NCBI GenBank assembly: GCA_021234155.1
Contig: JAJEKV010000113.1
Location: 1,426,001 to 1,490,000 of the forward strand
Length of the DNA stretch: 64,000 nucleotides
Direction of reading: 5' to 3'
From: Isoetes taiwanensis
Lineage: Eukaryota; Streptophyta; Lycopodiopsida; Isoetales; Isoetaceae
A program made the position numbers and the translations under genes. Below, in pieces: positions 1-10,445 of this stretch. The number at the start of each line of letters is the position of its first letter. Position 1 is the first letter of the stretch. The notes under the pieces were generated by a model. That model was given only the letters and a program-made list of their open reading frames with translations. It was not told the DNA's origin and searched no databases.

Positions 1-851
1 ACTCCTGTTATGATTGTCAAGTGAATGAAAATCCGACTTTGGTATAATTCTCTTTTCTCAACTTTCTTTCCAAGGAAATTTATGCATATCTGCTAAATAT
101 TGTTCTAGTTTTTTAATCCCATCGGATATTAGTAAAATCCTGCTTAGGCTTCATAGGAATAGTCGATCCGCATCCAAAAAAAAACATAAAAATAAAACAT
201 TAGTCAAAACTAAGTTCTAGTTATCTGATAAGAGTCAAAACCTATCTTTTCGCTACAAATTCCTCTAACAAAAGGTCCAATCCATCTATTATTATCAAGA
301 TCCCAGTAATTTTCTTATATTCTGTCTCAGGAAAAGCAAAACATCTAGATAAATATCTCTGTCATCAAAAAACACAGTCTGTCAGTGGCAAATTACTCTC
401 TGTTCATCCAGCACTCTAAATATACCCAAAAGAGGTGTTGCACGTCATCTACAATAGCAATTTGATTAGTCACAGTTGTCCCAGATCAAAAAGAATATTT
501 CACCAAACATCTGAGAATTTCTGCTCTCTGCCGAGGGTATTGACCAGTTTTTGACTAAGTCAGGCATATAATTTTCAAGTATCTAGAATAGTCTGACTTC
601 AAAAAAGGTTTTGCACATTTTTAATACTATTTGTTGGGATCACATTCATACATTCTTCAAGATAAATCCTCCAGTTATTTGCACTTGGTATTGAAAAGAG
701 AATACAGGGTTTTTTCTTGAAATGGGAAAGCTGTACTAACAAGCTTGTGGTGAGAAGTTTTTGCAAAATTTAGGTTCAGAGTGGTTGCCTGAAGCAACCT
801 GAAGGTCCTAAACCATTCTAGTTGAGGGTTTTGCCAGGATTACCCTCAACA
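1..851 (+). repeat. 5' LTR of element A, 3' part only
   Basis: This stretch matches 7,479-8,329 base for base apart from a handful of differences. It ends in CAACA, followed by TCT and then a TGG that can start a primer binding site. The upstream 1.6 kb of this LTR lies outside the window. The last 35 bases contain a small hairpin, GTTGAGGGT...ACCCTCAAC. Confidence 0.9.
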
Positions 852-854
852 TCT

Positions 855-874
855 TGGAGGCTCCTACCGAGATC
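855..874 (+). other. possible primer binding site
   Basis: TGGAGGCTCCTACCGAGATC starts three bases after the LTR end, the normal position of a primer binding site. It begins with TGG, complementary to a tRNA CCA end, and the following bases look like the reverse complement of an acceptor stem and T-arm. I cannot name the tRNA with confidence. Copies B and C carry the same sequence at 30,054 and 34,854. Confidence 0.5.
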
Positions 875-894
875 CAACCTGGTTCTTGGGAACT

Positions 895-2030
895 ATGGCT
901 CCTAGACGAAATGCTGAAACATCCGACCATGCTGAGGTGCAAGACAATACAGAAACACAAGCTACCCCTCAAGGTGTGTCTGTACATCTGAATAAGTCAG
1001 TAAATCTCAATGCTAGTATGCCTGCTCAATACTTTGAACTCAATGTCCCCATTCCTGTTCCTACATTTGATTCTAGCATGAGTGCTAACAACTTTCTTAA
1101 GATCTTTGATAAATATTATCAAGAATATGGACACAAGAAGGGGACTAAGTTTGCTGAATTCAAGAAGTGCTTCAAAAATGATGAAGTAAGGGCTTGGTTG
1201 GAGTACGTGATAAGTGATGGTATCAACACATGGGATGAAATTGTCAAAAGGTTCTTATCTAGATTTGGTAAGGTTTATGACCCTCAAGATCTCATTTTTG
1301 AATTACAAACCTTTCATATTAGAAATGGTGAGACTGTTCACCAATATGTGGAAAGATTTCATGTGTACTTAACAAAATGCCAAACTAATCAAGTACCTAA
1401 CCATACCTTGCACCTTGTTGCATCTTTCATAAGGGGTTTGACTGGTAGACCAAGAGTACACAGGAAGATGCTAAAGATTTACAAACAGGAGGGATTTGCA
1501 ACCATCCACAAAGCTTTTAACAAGGCCATTGAGATTGCTGATGTGCTTTCCTATTTACCAGATGATATTCACATCACTAATGATCCTTTCCTCCCAGATT
1601 TTGAACAAGAATATATGGGTGCTGATGCTATACCCGATATATCTTTGTACAAAAGATAAGAAGAAACCCAAAGCGGTGAAGAATCAGACAAGATCTGGCT
1701 GCTACTACCAAAGGCGAGATTGATAAAGTTGCCGAGGCTTTACTCGAGGTCACCAAGCAACTTCAAGAATTGAAAGCATCTAGACATGAAAGAAAAAAAT
1801 TATCCCCTTGTGCACATTGTATGAGAGAAACTCATTCTTCCGATGTTTGTTGGTGTTTGGGATATGCCTTAAGTGCAACAAGAGAGGCCATTATGGAAAA
1901 GAGTGCCTGTTTGTGCCTTTTGCTGACATTTTGTGCCTTTTGCAAAGCTACAGGACATTATGAAGACAGATGTAGTGTGAAAAAGAGTATTTTGCAAGAC
2001 AAGAGAAAGCCAAAACCCTGCTGAACCTAC
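895..2030 (+). CDS. gag: gag polyprotein of element A (capsid plus CCHC region, frame-broken)
   Basis: The chosen start is ATG 895, just after the PBS; an upstream in-frame TTG at 886 is not needed. Residues 1-254 form a Retrotrans_gag domain, including the stretches FKNDEVRAWL, TWDEIVKRFLSRFG and YVERFHVYL typical of the family. Gag packages the element RNA into virus-like particles in the cytoplasm. The frame breaks at about 1,650. Beyond it, fragments of CCHC knuckles are readable at 1,797-1,970, for example CAFCKATGHYEDRC. Copy B shows three intact knuckles in the same place, so the breaks here, near altered CAG/CTG positions, may be sequencing errors. Confidence 0.85.
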
Positions 2031-2145
2031 ATTCTAGCTACTATCAAATACTTATGCTTTGAAACTAGCTATCCTATCAGTTTTTTATGCAGGAATTTGA
2101 AGAGCGGGAAGAAATAATGGGAAGAAATAATGCATACTGGGGGGA

Positions 2146-2950
2146 ATGAAAGACAAGGGGATATCTCAAGAAGAAATAGAAGCTAGTGCTGCTAAAGGTA
2201 AACTAAGTGAAAACAAGCAACCTGCACAAGATGGTGCGACTTGTACCCCCCAGTGCCTTGTCGAAATTCCTAAAAAAGATAAAGATGGTGATGATTTTGA
2301 AGTACTTATGAGAAATTCAAAAGTTAGTGTAGATTTGCTCACATTGTTAAGGATTGCACCCACTTATAGAAAGAAGATGCTTAACTTGACTCAAGATGAA
2401 CAGGTTTGTCTCACACAAGAGGAGCAAATTGCGTTTACAAATCACATTGAGGAGCAAATGCTGGTACAAGATGAACATGATCCTGGTGCTTTCACGTGTG
2501 CAGCCAACATTGGGAAAAGAGCTTTGTCTAAGGTATTGTTGGATGGGGGATCACCTCTAAATGTTATGCCACATCATGTGATGAAACAATGTGGCTTAGA
2601 GGTAGACAAGAAAGCTCCTATGGTACTGAAATCTTTCTCTAACTCAAGAATTAATCCCATAGGGATTGTAAGTAAAGTACCAATAGATATTGAAGGAATT
2701 TTGTTGTGGTTGCATTTGAAGGAATGGATGAAAAAGCAGACATTTATGATTTACTTCTAGGAAGGAGATGGCTGTCAACAGTAGATGCCAGACTTGTTTG
2801 GTCAAAAGGGGAATGTACCATAACTGATGGAAGAAAAATAGTTGTTATCTACAACAAGCTTGGGGAGTTTGATTCTTTTAACTTCATTGAAGAGGATGTG
2901 TTGATATCCAATCAACCTGGGGTATATGAAGTTACCATGACCAATATGGA
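2146..2950 (+). CDS. retropepsin-type aspartic protease region of element A
   Basis: The open frame starting at 2,146 carries a linker of about 120 residues and then VLLDGGSPLNVMP, the active-site motif of a retropepsin with DGG in place of DTG/DSG, a variant known in plant gypsy elements. The closing DLLLGRRWL motif lies at about 2,745-2,775, in a second frame that opens at 2,706. A single frame step near 2,700 separates them, where A lacks about 18 bases (the VVAAN segment) present in copy B at about 31,840-31,860. The protease would cut the polyprotein during particle maturation. Confidence 0.75.
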
Positions 2951-2984
2951 GGTAGACACAAGTCCAATTAAGGTATGCAATGTA

Positions 2985-3196
2985 CACAAGGAAATAAACT
3001 TTGCTTATTTATGGTTTGATGGTGGTGTCTCTAAGAAGTTGAGTATAGCTTCTTCTGCTGCCATTCTTAAGGATAGGTCAAGCAAACTAATGGCAAAAGT
3101 TGGCAGAATTCATCAAAATGCTACTTCTAACATGGCTGAATATAAAGCTTTCACTTCTCTAATACTGCAGCTCCTATATCTGATCTCACCAAGGTA
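2985..3196 (+). CDS. partial RVT_3/archaeal-type RNase H domain, upstream of the usual RT position
   Basis: The residues AYLWFDGGVSKK, a glycine-poor loop, and NATSNMAEYKAF match the first half of an RVT_3-type RNase H: the first catalytic Asp in FDGG and the Glu in AEY. The second half, with the remaining catalytic Asp residues, is absent. The sequence runs straight into LTKVGK, the start of the RT connection. In known Tat elements an extra RNase H lies after the RT-RNase H, not before it. The same arrangement is present in copies B and C. Confidence 0.6.
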
Positions 3197-3840
3197 GGCA
3201 AATATACCAAGCATGAGAGTAAGTTAATCATGGTGGAATGGACCCAGACTTGCCAACTTGCCTTTGATAGTATTATACAAGCCATCTCCAATTCTGCACT
3301 TTTAAAACCTCCTGATGCAACTAAACCTTTTGAAGCTTATATCAGTATAACAAAAAGAGCTGTAGGGTTAGTTTTATTGCAAGAAGAAGGGGTGGTAACT
3401 TTTGCTAGCAAGATTTGCTCTCTATCTTTGAAATGAGGTACCCAAGGCTTGAGAAAAGTGCAGCAGCTCTTATGTTTTTGATTGATAGACAAGGACATCT
3501 TATCCAAAACAGTCATACTCAAGTGTACATGAAGCAAAATCCTTTGTCTTTGTTGTTCTCAAAGAAACAGCCTAAGGCCAAGATATGCAGATGGGCTTGT
3601 AAGATTCAAGAATATGATATTGTTGTTAAAGTGATTAATTTGGTAAATGATCCTAGTACATATTTGACTAATATTTTGTTTGAGCAGGAAGATGAAGAAG
3701 GTTTGACTCATGAGGTTCAAGATGATGCAGATGCTAATGTAAACCTTGTGCAGGAGGCAGATTGGCAAGCAAATATAAGAAGATATTTGGAATCAAATGA
3801 GATGCCAGAAGAACTCAACTCCAATCAAAAAAAGAAGGTT
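3163..3840 (+). CDS. RT connection/gypsy RNase H region of element A
   Basis: In the frame that starts right after CTGCAG (about 3,170) the sequence reads APISDLTKVGK and then MVEWTQTCQLAFDSI, the canonical link between RT palm and RNase H in gypsy pol. It continues with LLKPPDATKPFEAYI, VLLQEEG and RYPRLEKSAAALMFLID, matching an RT_RNaseH domain. The palm with its FxDD motif, which should precede this, is missing. A frame step lies at about 3,415 (copy B reads through with SNTEM) and another at the A-run at about 3,830, where copy C reads through. Confidence 0.75.
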
Positions 3841-5041
3841 CAAGGAGAAATGCAATAAGTTCAAGCTAATAGATAATGTGTTATGCAGGTATGACAAAGA
3901 GGGTATCATTTTGAGGTGTGTTGATAAAGAAGAAGCTAAGTTAGTGGTAGAAGCGTGCCATGAAGGAGTATGTGGTGGACATTTTGCTGCAGATACTACA
4001 GCAAAAAAGATCTTGAGGGCTGGTTATTACTGGCCAACTCTCTTCAAGGACTGCTATGAGACAATCAAATGCTGCCATAAATGCCAAATTTTTGGTAGAA
4101 GAATTCTTCAACCAGCTGCCTTAACTGCCATAACTTCTCCAGGACCCTTCCAAGTCTGGGGACTTGATTTTATAGGACCTGTAGATCCACCTTCTTCTGC
4201 ACAGCACCAGTATATTCTTGTAGCTACTGATTATTTTACAAAATGGGCTGAAGCTATTCCTCTGAGACAAGCAAATGCCTATACTACTGCTAGGTTCATC
4301 CATGAAAATATCTGTGCCAGATTTGGTATCCCTTTCAAACTTATATCTGATAGAGGCAGCCAGTTCCTGAATGATGTTATAGCCACACTGCTAGCAACTC
4401 TCAAAGTAAGACATTCTAAGAGTTCATCCTACTATCCTCAAGGTAATGGTCAGGCAGAATCCACTAACAAAGTGCTCAAAACTATCCTCAAAAAGACTAT
4501 TAGTGTCTCAAAAAAAGATTGGCATTTGAGGTTGCATGATGCTCTGTGGGCTTACAGAACTACAACTAAAACTTCGACCAAACATACACCTTTTAGTCTA
4601 GTTTATGGAGTAGAATCTATCATTCCAGTAGAGCTTGAGCTTCCATCCTTGAGAATGGCTTTGAAATTAAATTTGGAAATAGAGGAAGCACTTGAAGAAA
4701 GGTGTGTACGACTTATGCAACTAGAAGAGCATAGATATGAAGCTGAAAATGCTATACTATTAAAAAAGGCTAAAGATCTAGCAGCCTTCAAAGCAGCACA
4801 CAAATTGCAAGGTACCTTGAAAGATGGAGAGTTAGTTCTAAAATGGAATAAGGCAAAGGAAGACTGTGCAAGCAAATTTGAAGAGCTGTGGGAAGGACCT
4901 TTTGAAGTTACAGGACCAGCAGGCCAAGATTCATATTGGCTGAAGTCTATACCAGAAGGGAGAATCTTACCAAATCCTATCAACATTTTACATCTTAAGA
5001 GGTACTGGCAACAGCATGTTGCCCTTAGTCTATTTGAATAA
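3797..5041 (+). CDS. int: integrase of element A
   Basis: This 414-residue frame holds a complete integrase. The first dozen residues belong to the wrong frame, because of the break at about 3,830. The HHCC zinc finger uses H55, H62, C93 and C96. The catalytic core has D124 (in LDFIGP), D185 (in SDRGSQF) and E221 (in GQAEST), an exact DD35E spacing. A GPY/F-like ELWEGPFEV motif lies near residue 370, followed by the C-terminal HLKRYW. There is no chromodomain. The enzyme inserts the cDNA into nuclear DNA and makes the 5-bp target duplication. All catalytic residues are present, so this part could be functional. Confidence 0.93.
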   Translation: MRCQKNSTPIKKRRFKEKCNKFKLIDNVLCRYDKEGIILRCVDKEEAKLVVEACHEGVCGGHFAADTTAKKILRAGYYWPTLFKDCYETIKCCHKCQIFGRRILQPAALTAITSPGPFQVWGLDFIGPVDPPSSAQHQYILVATDYFTKWAEAIPLRQANAYTTARFIHENICARFGIPFKLISDRGSQFLNDVIATLLATLKVRHSKSSSYYPQGNGQAESTNKVLKTILKKTISVSKKDWHLRLHDALWAYRTTTKTSTKHTPFSLVYGVESIIPVELELPSLRMALKLNLEIEEALEERCVRLMQLEEHRYEAENAILLKKAKDLAAFKAAHKLQGTLKDGELVLKWNKAKEDCASKFEELWEGPFEVTGPAGQDSYWLKSIPEGRILPNPINILHLKRYWQQHVALSLFE

Positions 5042-5062
5042 ACCTTGTTGTTTAAATGTTAG

Positions 5063-5270
5063 AGTAGGCAGTGTGTTAGATAAAAAGTTTTTTTTTGCAA
5101 ATGCAATAGGTATTACTCTTTAAGTTCTGATTTATCTTAGGTTAGTTCATTTATAGCAATTGATAAATAGAATAGGCAGTGTGTTAGTTAAAAGTTGTTC
5201 TTTGCAAATGCAATAGGTATTATTCTTGTTCTGATTTATCTTAAGCTAGTTCATTTATAGCAATTGACAA
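5063..5270 (+). repeat. tandem duplication in the 3' untranslated part of element A
   Basis: Two units of about 104 bp (5,063-5,168 and 5,169-5,270) both run from AATAGGCAGTGTGTTAG to CATTTATAGCAATTGA. They follow directly after the integrase stop. The same pair is present in copy C at about 39,327-39,535, so the duplication predates the spread of the family. The remaining 5,271-5,876 holds no open frame I would call a gene. Confidence 0.85.
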
Positions 5271-5876
5271 ATTAACGTCCTTGGTTTAAATGTGAAGTTG
5301 CAGAAAATGTTTATTTCAGGGCTACAAGTCCATGAGGCTCAGGCTTATTTCTTCCTAATATTATACTTTACCATGCAGGATCATCCTCTTGATTTCACCC
5401 TACACATTTATTCATTTCCCAGCCATTCACCTTGATGAACATGCTGTCTTCATTTCCACCACCAGACAGCATTTTATGCTAACCTTAATTGATTTTGTAT
5501 AACAGGTACACCCTCTGCTTTTCATTCATAAACCTTCCATTCTGTTCAAGAGTAGTCCACCATTCATACTTCATCATTCTTCTACTCTGCCCTGAGTATA
5601 CATTCATATCCCAGGAAAAGTTGCCACCATATCACCACATGGCAGCTAAATGTTTGAACTGATTCTCGTACTGTCATTGCAGGTTCACCCTCTTGTTCAT
5701 TCATTATCATCTGATACACTCAAGGCTTGCTTTCATATAAACTTGCTTTCCAAACATCTTCTCCCATAGTTGCCATTCATTCCATCCATCATGGCAACAT
5801 TCTGCATGCTGCAAGGATGAATTAATGTCTTAAGAAGCTAGAGAACCAGCCTGCCTCTTTCTTTTTTTTAGCATGA

Positions 5877-8329
5877 TGCTGCCACTCATGGCAGCATAGA
5901 AGAGCCATTGGCATTTCCAAATACATGGTTCAATAAGCACACAAGGAGTATTTGAAGTTGCAACTTTGAAGACCATTTGAAAAAGCTACAAAAGACACAA
6001 GGACTTGAAGAACCAAAGAAGGACATTCACCTGAGAAACATAAAAGGAGTATTTTGGCTAAGTGGGAGGTCACAAGGCAAGTTACTAAAAATTTGAAGCC
6101 CCATTGAAGATTGCAAGGTCACAACTTGGTATGATATCTTGTTCACCATTTGAGCATTGAAGTTTGATATTCTTAAGGTTCTTGAAGAATTGCCTAGCCA
6201 TTCTCTTCCATTCTATGTCTTGAGTCATCCTCTCCATTACATGTCTAGCCTTCTTTTTTTCCACATTTCCATCTCCTCTCATTACATACTATGGTGTTGG
6301 TAACATTTCTTTCCCTAGTCAAATGAAACACACACTCCATGCTCCATCCACCTACTCACCAAAGTCAAGCACTAGGGAGCCCCATGAATTCACTTCAAAA
6401 ACACCTAGGGTTCTAAATATCTACTAGGTCTTACAAAAGAAGGACAAAAAAAGCAAGATTTGTCCAACTATGCAAGAAGTGAAATCCCTAGTAGCATCCC
6501 ATGTCAAAAAAAAAATTGCAAAAGATACAACATCCACTTCATCATTCATAATTCCACTTCACCACTCACATCACACGTGTCATCCATATCATCCATACTT
6601 CATGCCACCTCACCAAAAAAATTCATTTTTTTTTACTAGGGGAAAAGATGGTTACCAACCCTTAAGTGCCACATCTTCACCATTTTTTGCCACCTCACCA
6701 AGTCCCATGCCTAGTCACTTCATTTTTTTACCAAAAAAAATCAAAGTATTCCATTTGAAAATTTGATGATACTACCTGGTAGCCCTCATGAAATCATGCC
6801 ACCTGGCACAAACATTCTTGAAAAAAGAGTTTATATTGACCTTCTAAATGGCCTTCTTGGGAACGTGCCTTATTGAAAAAATGGTAAAACCTACATCTAC
6901 CCCCCCATCTATCTACCCTCTCATCCTCTGCCAGGTGGCGTCCCCCCTGGCATGCCAAGTCGAAACACGAGCCGAGCTTGGCGTGGGAGGAGACCACGTA
7001 ATCAAGAAACGAGGCAATGGATCTATATTTATACCTTGGCCTATTTTTGCATTCCTGCCTGTGGGATATTTCTTCGCAAGAAAAATCAAGAACCCTAAAA
7101 TTTGCAGGCCAAGAAACGGATTTTTAGTAGCTGGAAACTACCTAATCATGACTATATCCTCCCGATTTAACCTGAGTGATCTCAAGAACCCTAAAACCCG
7201 TGCTAAGCCACTTAATAATCTGTTGGATTTTGCAAGAATTGGAACAGAACAGAGCATTTTCAAAAGGGGGGCAAATCGATTAAGGAAATTTCAAGGGCTT
7301 TTGCGCATTTGGGAGATTGTTGATACGAAATACATGTCAGTGCGATCTTCTGCTTGTGGATTTGACCTTCCTTGCTGCATCAATTTACTCGATTGAGCAG
7401 TAAAGCTGATCAAATATTCTGTCCGATCCCGGAAGTATTATTGGCTCATGAATTGTGAGCTATTTGAAGTTATGTGAGACTCCTGTTATGATTGTCCAGT
7501 GAATGAAAATCCGACTTTGGTATAATTCTCTTTTCTCAACTTTCTTTCCAAGGAAATTTATGCATATCTGCTAAATATTGTTCTAGTTTTTTAATCCCAT
7601 CGGATATTAGTAAAATCCTGCTTAGGCTTCATAGGAATAGTCGTCCTGCATCCAAAGAAAACATAAAAATATAAACATTAGTCAAAACTAAGTTCTAGTT
7701 ATCTGATAAGAGTCAAAACCTATCTTTTCGCTACAAATTCCTCTAACAAAAGGTCCAATCCATCTATTATTATCAAGATCCCAGTAATTTTCTTATATTC
7801 TGTCTCAGGAAAAGCAAAACATCTAGATAAATATCTCTGTCATCAAAAAACACAGTCTGTCAGTGGCAAATTACTCTCTGTTCATCCAGCACTCTAAATA
7901 TACCCAAAAGAGGTGTTGCACGTCATCTACAATAGCAATTTGATTAGTCACAGTTGTCCCAGATCAAAAAGAATATTTCACCAAACATCTGAGAATTTTT
8001 GCTCTCTGCCGAGGGTATTGACCAGTTTTTGACTAAGTCAGGCATATAATTTTCAAGTATCTAGAATAGTCTGACTTCAAAAAAGGTTTTGCACATTTTT
8101 AATACTATTTGTTGGGATCACATTCATACATTCTTCAAGATAAATCCTCCAGTTATTTGCACTTGGTATTGAAAAGAGAATACAGGGTTTTTTCTTGAAA
8201 TGGGAAAGCTGTACTAACAAGCTTGTGGTGAGAAGTTTTTGCAAAATTTAGGTTCAGAGTGGTTGCCTGAAGCAACCTGGAGGTCCTAAACCATTCTAGT
8301 TGAGGGTTTTGCCAGGATTACCCTCAACA
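5877..8329 (+). repeat. 3' LTR of element A
   Basis: It starts TGCTGCCACTC and ends CCCTCAACA, 2,453 bp. The start is fixed by copy B, where the same sequence begins directly next to the interrupted gene at 27,278. The end is fixed by the jump to gene sequence at 8,330. The start lies in a palindrome, ATGCTGCCA-ctca-TGGCAGCAT (5,876-5,897). No purine tract abuts the LTR start; the nearest purine-rich stretch is at 5,833-5,846. Confidence 0.85.
7024..7033 (+). promoter_or_regulatory. TATA-like box of the LTR promoter
   Basis: TATATTTATA, preceded by GAGGCAATGGATC and followed by a pyrimidine-mixed stretch, is conserved in the LTR copies (about 28,417, 33,567 and 41,293). It is the best TATA candidate in the LTR. 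The transcription start would be about 30 bases downstream; this is not shown by the sequence. Confidence 0.45.
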
Positions 8330-8991
8330 AAGCTTGGATGCTGCTTGGGGACCTGTCAAAAGAAAAAGTTCTAGAGACCACTGCAGCAGCATACAAAATG
8401 ATAAGAATGAAGAGAATAAAAATTAAACTAGCAGTCAATTCACGATTTTTTGAGAAGAAGTGCACCAAAAGCGATCTATTGATGCTTGCACAGAAGGGTC
8501 ATATGACGTACAGCAATATAAGAAGGGATGATTTTTACTTAAAAAGGATATGGCGTACAATGTGCCCCTATTTTAAGTGCATTTGTGGTGATAAGGGAAA
8601 AGGAAAGACACCCAACCGGTGCAACGAGAATATAATATGGTTCAACCATGGAGTCTGGTATATGCTCAATAATCTGAATAAAATCTATCCTAACATGTCT
8701 ATTGCTGGACAAATGGTAGCTTTTAGAAATTGTCTGAAGACTACACTTAAGGAAGGGGTGGCCAGTTTTGTGGCATACCTAGAGGTGAGGCGGATCCTAG
8801 TAGGAATGACCATGAAATTGGTGGATAATTCGGAAGCTGACCTGAAGACTGATTTTCCCAAGGGACTTATGACCGATATATGTGAAAAGACTATAAAATC
8901 AATGGATTTTCTCAAAGGTGTTGGTGTTACAGTTAGTACCAACAGCAACAAGTTGACAAAACAAAGCAAATCAGCAAAATCCAGCAGTTAA
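8330..8991 (+). pseudogene. right half of an unrecognised gene, copy 1
   Basis: The frame is open from the end of the LTR (8,332) to the stop at 8,989-8,991, about 219 residues. It is lysine-rich, with a possible zinc-binding CPYFKCICGDK stretch and a basic serine/lysine-rich tail. I do not recognise the family. The reading frame continues exactly from the piece at 26,571-27,277 if the retroelement array and one AAGCT copy are removed, so this is the downstream part of an interrupted gene. A second, slightly corrupted copy lies at 42,582-43,241. The first methionine (8,338) is internal, not a start. Confidence 0.6.
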
Positions 8992-9020
8992 TCCTGGTAG
9001 TAATACGCCTGCTGCTCTCT

Positions 9021-9097
9021 CTTTGTACTTGGGTCCCATAGGCCAGTTTGTCTCCGTGGACGATAAAATCATATTCTATTCTATTCTATTCTATTCT
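9021..9097 (+). repeat. retroposon 3' tail ending in (ATTCT)n, copy 1
   Basis: TACTTGGGTCCCATA, then CTCCGTGGACGATAAAATC, then five or more ATTCT units. The same signature appears at 9,426-9,484 and, on the minus strand, at 58,877-59,510. A short conserved end followed by a microsatellite is typical of 3' ends of certain LINEs and their SINEs. It begins about 30 bases after the stop of the unrecognised gene. Confidence 0.6.
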
Positions 9098-9425
9098 TAA
9101 TTACACCATTGTTTGTAAATTTCAGAATATTTTTGCATTTAAGCAGGTTAAATTCCTTAACTATATACTTCTGAGTCATTTGAATCCTATGAACAAAGGA
9201 GTTTATAGAAAATTCTTGCGCAGCATGTCCATATTCCCATAATCATGTTTTGCATAGTCATATATCAGCAAAATATACTGGAAGGAAAACTCCTTTTTTT
9301 TAAAAAAAAAAAAAACTATGTCTCTATGCTCTATATCATTTGCTTCACATATTGTATTGTCATAAATCAGCAAAGTAGACATGAAAAACAACCTGTTTTT
9401 ATTGTACGTCTACGTTCCATACCAT

Positions 9426-9484
9426 GACCTATTGGTCTCCGTGGACGTTAAAAAAAACTATTCTATTCTATTCTATTCTATTCT
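9426..9484 (+). mobile_element. very short (59 bp) 5'-truncated retroposon insertion
   Basis: GACCTATTGGTCTCCGTGGA, then CGTTAAAAAAAAC and (TATTC)n, is flanked by direct repeats ATACCAT at 9,419-9,425 and 9,485-9,491. The inverted S copy has the empty site at about 22,055-22,065 (ATATGGTATGGAAC, a single ATGGTAT), which shows that this is an insertion. The copy in the second S block is at about 43,679-43,738. Confidence 0.8.
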
Positions 9485-9499
9485 ATACCATATACTGCT

Positions 9500-10445
9500 C
9501 ATTTAAAAGTATGAGAGCAGAGGGATAGTGATACAAAACCATTTGGCTGCAACCTATGCATATCTTGAACCTCTATTTGATATATAATCAGCCAAAACAG
9601 AGCCAATACTCCTCGAACCTTGCAGACCGTTCAACCAAAGAAACAAAAGAGACAATAGGAGTAAAATCCCGTACCTGCAGCCAAACATATAGATATTAGC
9701 AATAAACTTGGTAATACTACAAGGGCCAAAAGGTACATTGGGATTTTTAGCTCTTCGCTGGTCACCCATTGTTCCTTTTGTCCCTTTTAGCCTACTATGA
9801 TCAGCAAGAATCCTATGGTTTTACGTCCGATAATATTAACTAATATTAACTGGCTATGGATCTATTATATGTTTTCCAAAGCGTCATCTAAGGATTAACA
9901 ATAGCCTTCTGTAGAAAAATCAGAGATGTCATACATATTTCCTGCTCTTAGCCTATTTAGACCAGTTTTTATGTTTGTGTTATTGTATTTCTTTACTTCT
10001 CCAGTACTATGAAGAGCATTACAGTATTACAATAGTGCATTCATAATTTAGTTAAAACAGAAATCATTACTCTGTTATATCCACTTGTATCGCCTCATAA
10101 CCACTTGTTTAACTAAATATTGGTTCTGATGCATTTTTATGCAGTCTTCTTGAACCTGTATGTCGCCTTCAAACTATGTAAAGCTAAGTCTTAATCTACA
10201 TTTTGTACTATTTTCTTGGCCAAGCACCCGACCATTCCCTAAAGCTACTAAGTCGTATTTAATTAAAGTGGGACAAATCTTGAATTTTGGGACTCGGACT
10301 GAAAATGGGACTCACACACCATAAAAGAAATTTCTGAATTGATTGCTTGAATAGAATTACACATGACACACATAGAATTGGGTTACTTGTTTTCCTCATA
10401 AATTTTACAAACCACTAGTTGAGAAAGTTTTCAAACTTCTCAATA
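9500..10445. other. no recognisable gene
   Basis: AT-rich sequence between the retroposon tail and the DUF7869 gene. Short frames here have no family resemblance. The only structure I see is the left arm of a 25-bp inverted repeat at 10,250-10,274. Confidence 0.5.
10250..10274 (+). repeat. inverted repeat, left arm (partner 11,807-11,831)
   Basis: A perfect 25-bp inverted match: the left arm starts AAGTCGTATTTAATT and ends AAGTGGGAC. The right arm lies inside the DUF7869 coding region, near its YLIKVGLIFE residues. The arms are about 1.5 kb apart and flank most of the gene. A transcript through both could form double-stranded RNA; that is inference. Confidence 0.8.

Larger units (their letters stand above)
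1..8329 (+). mobile_element. Ty3/gypsy LTR retrotransposon, element A, RT-less
   Basis: The left edge is cut by the window. The 5' LTR remnant 1-851 is nearly identical to 7,479-8,329 of the 3' LTR, which points to a recent insertion. Internal order is gag, CCHC knuckles, aspartic protease, a partial RNase H, an RNase H-connection domain, and integrase. There is no chromodomain after the integrase, so a Tat/Athila-type lineage is more likely than a chromovirus (inference). No YxDD-type reverse transcriptase palm is present anywhere between protease and integrase. The element ends in CAACA and is followed by AAGCT, the same 5-bp sequence that bounds the array at 27,278-42,581. Confidence 0.9.

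Noticed and set aside
4603-4986. Minus-strand 127-codon frame and similar frames at 2,166, 3,559 and 12,930-13,743 (plus)
   Set aside because: They are antisense shadows of integrase, protease and RT frames with clear catalytic motifs.
4900-5041. Chromodomain after the integrase
   Set aside because: The protein ends soon after HLKRYW; there is no room for, or trace of, the aromatic cage residues of a chromodomain.
8338-8991. Treating this frame as a complete gene with ATG at 8,338
   Set aside because: The frame is already open at the LTR junction and continues from 26,571-27,277; the ATG is internal.
9061-9100. (ATTCT)n considered as telomere-like or centromeric satellite
   Set aside because: The run is short, bound to a conserved retroposon end, and at 9,426 sits between target duplications; a retroposon tail explains it.
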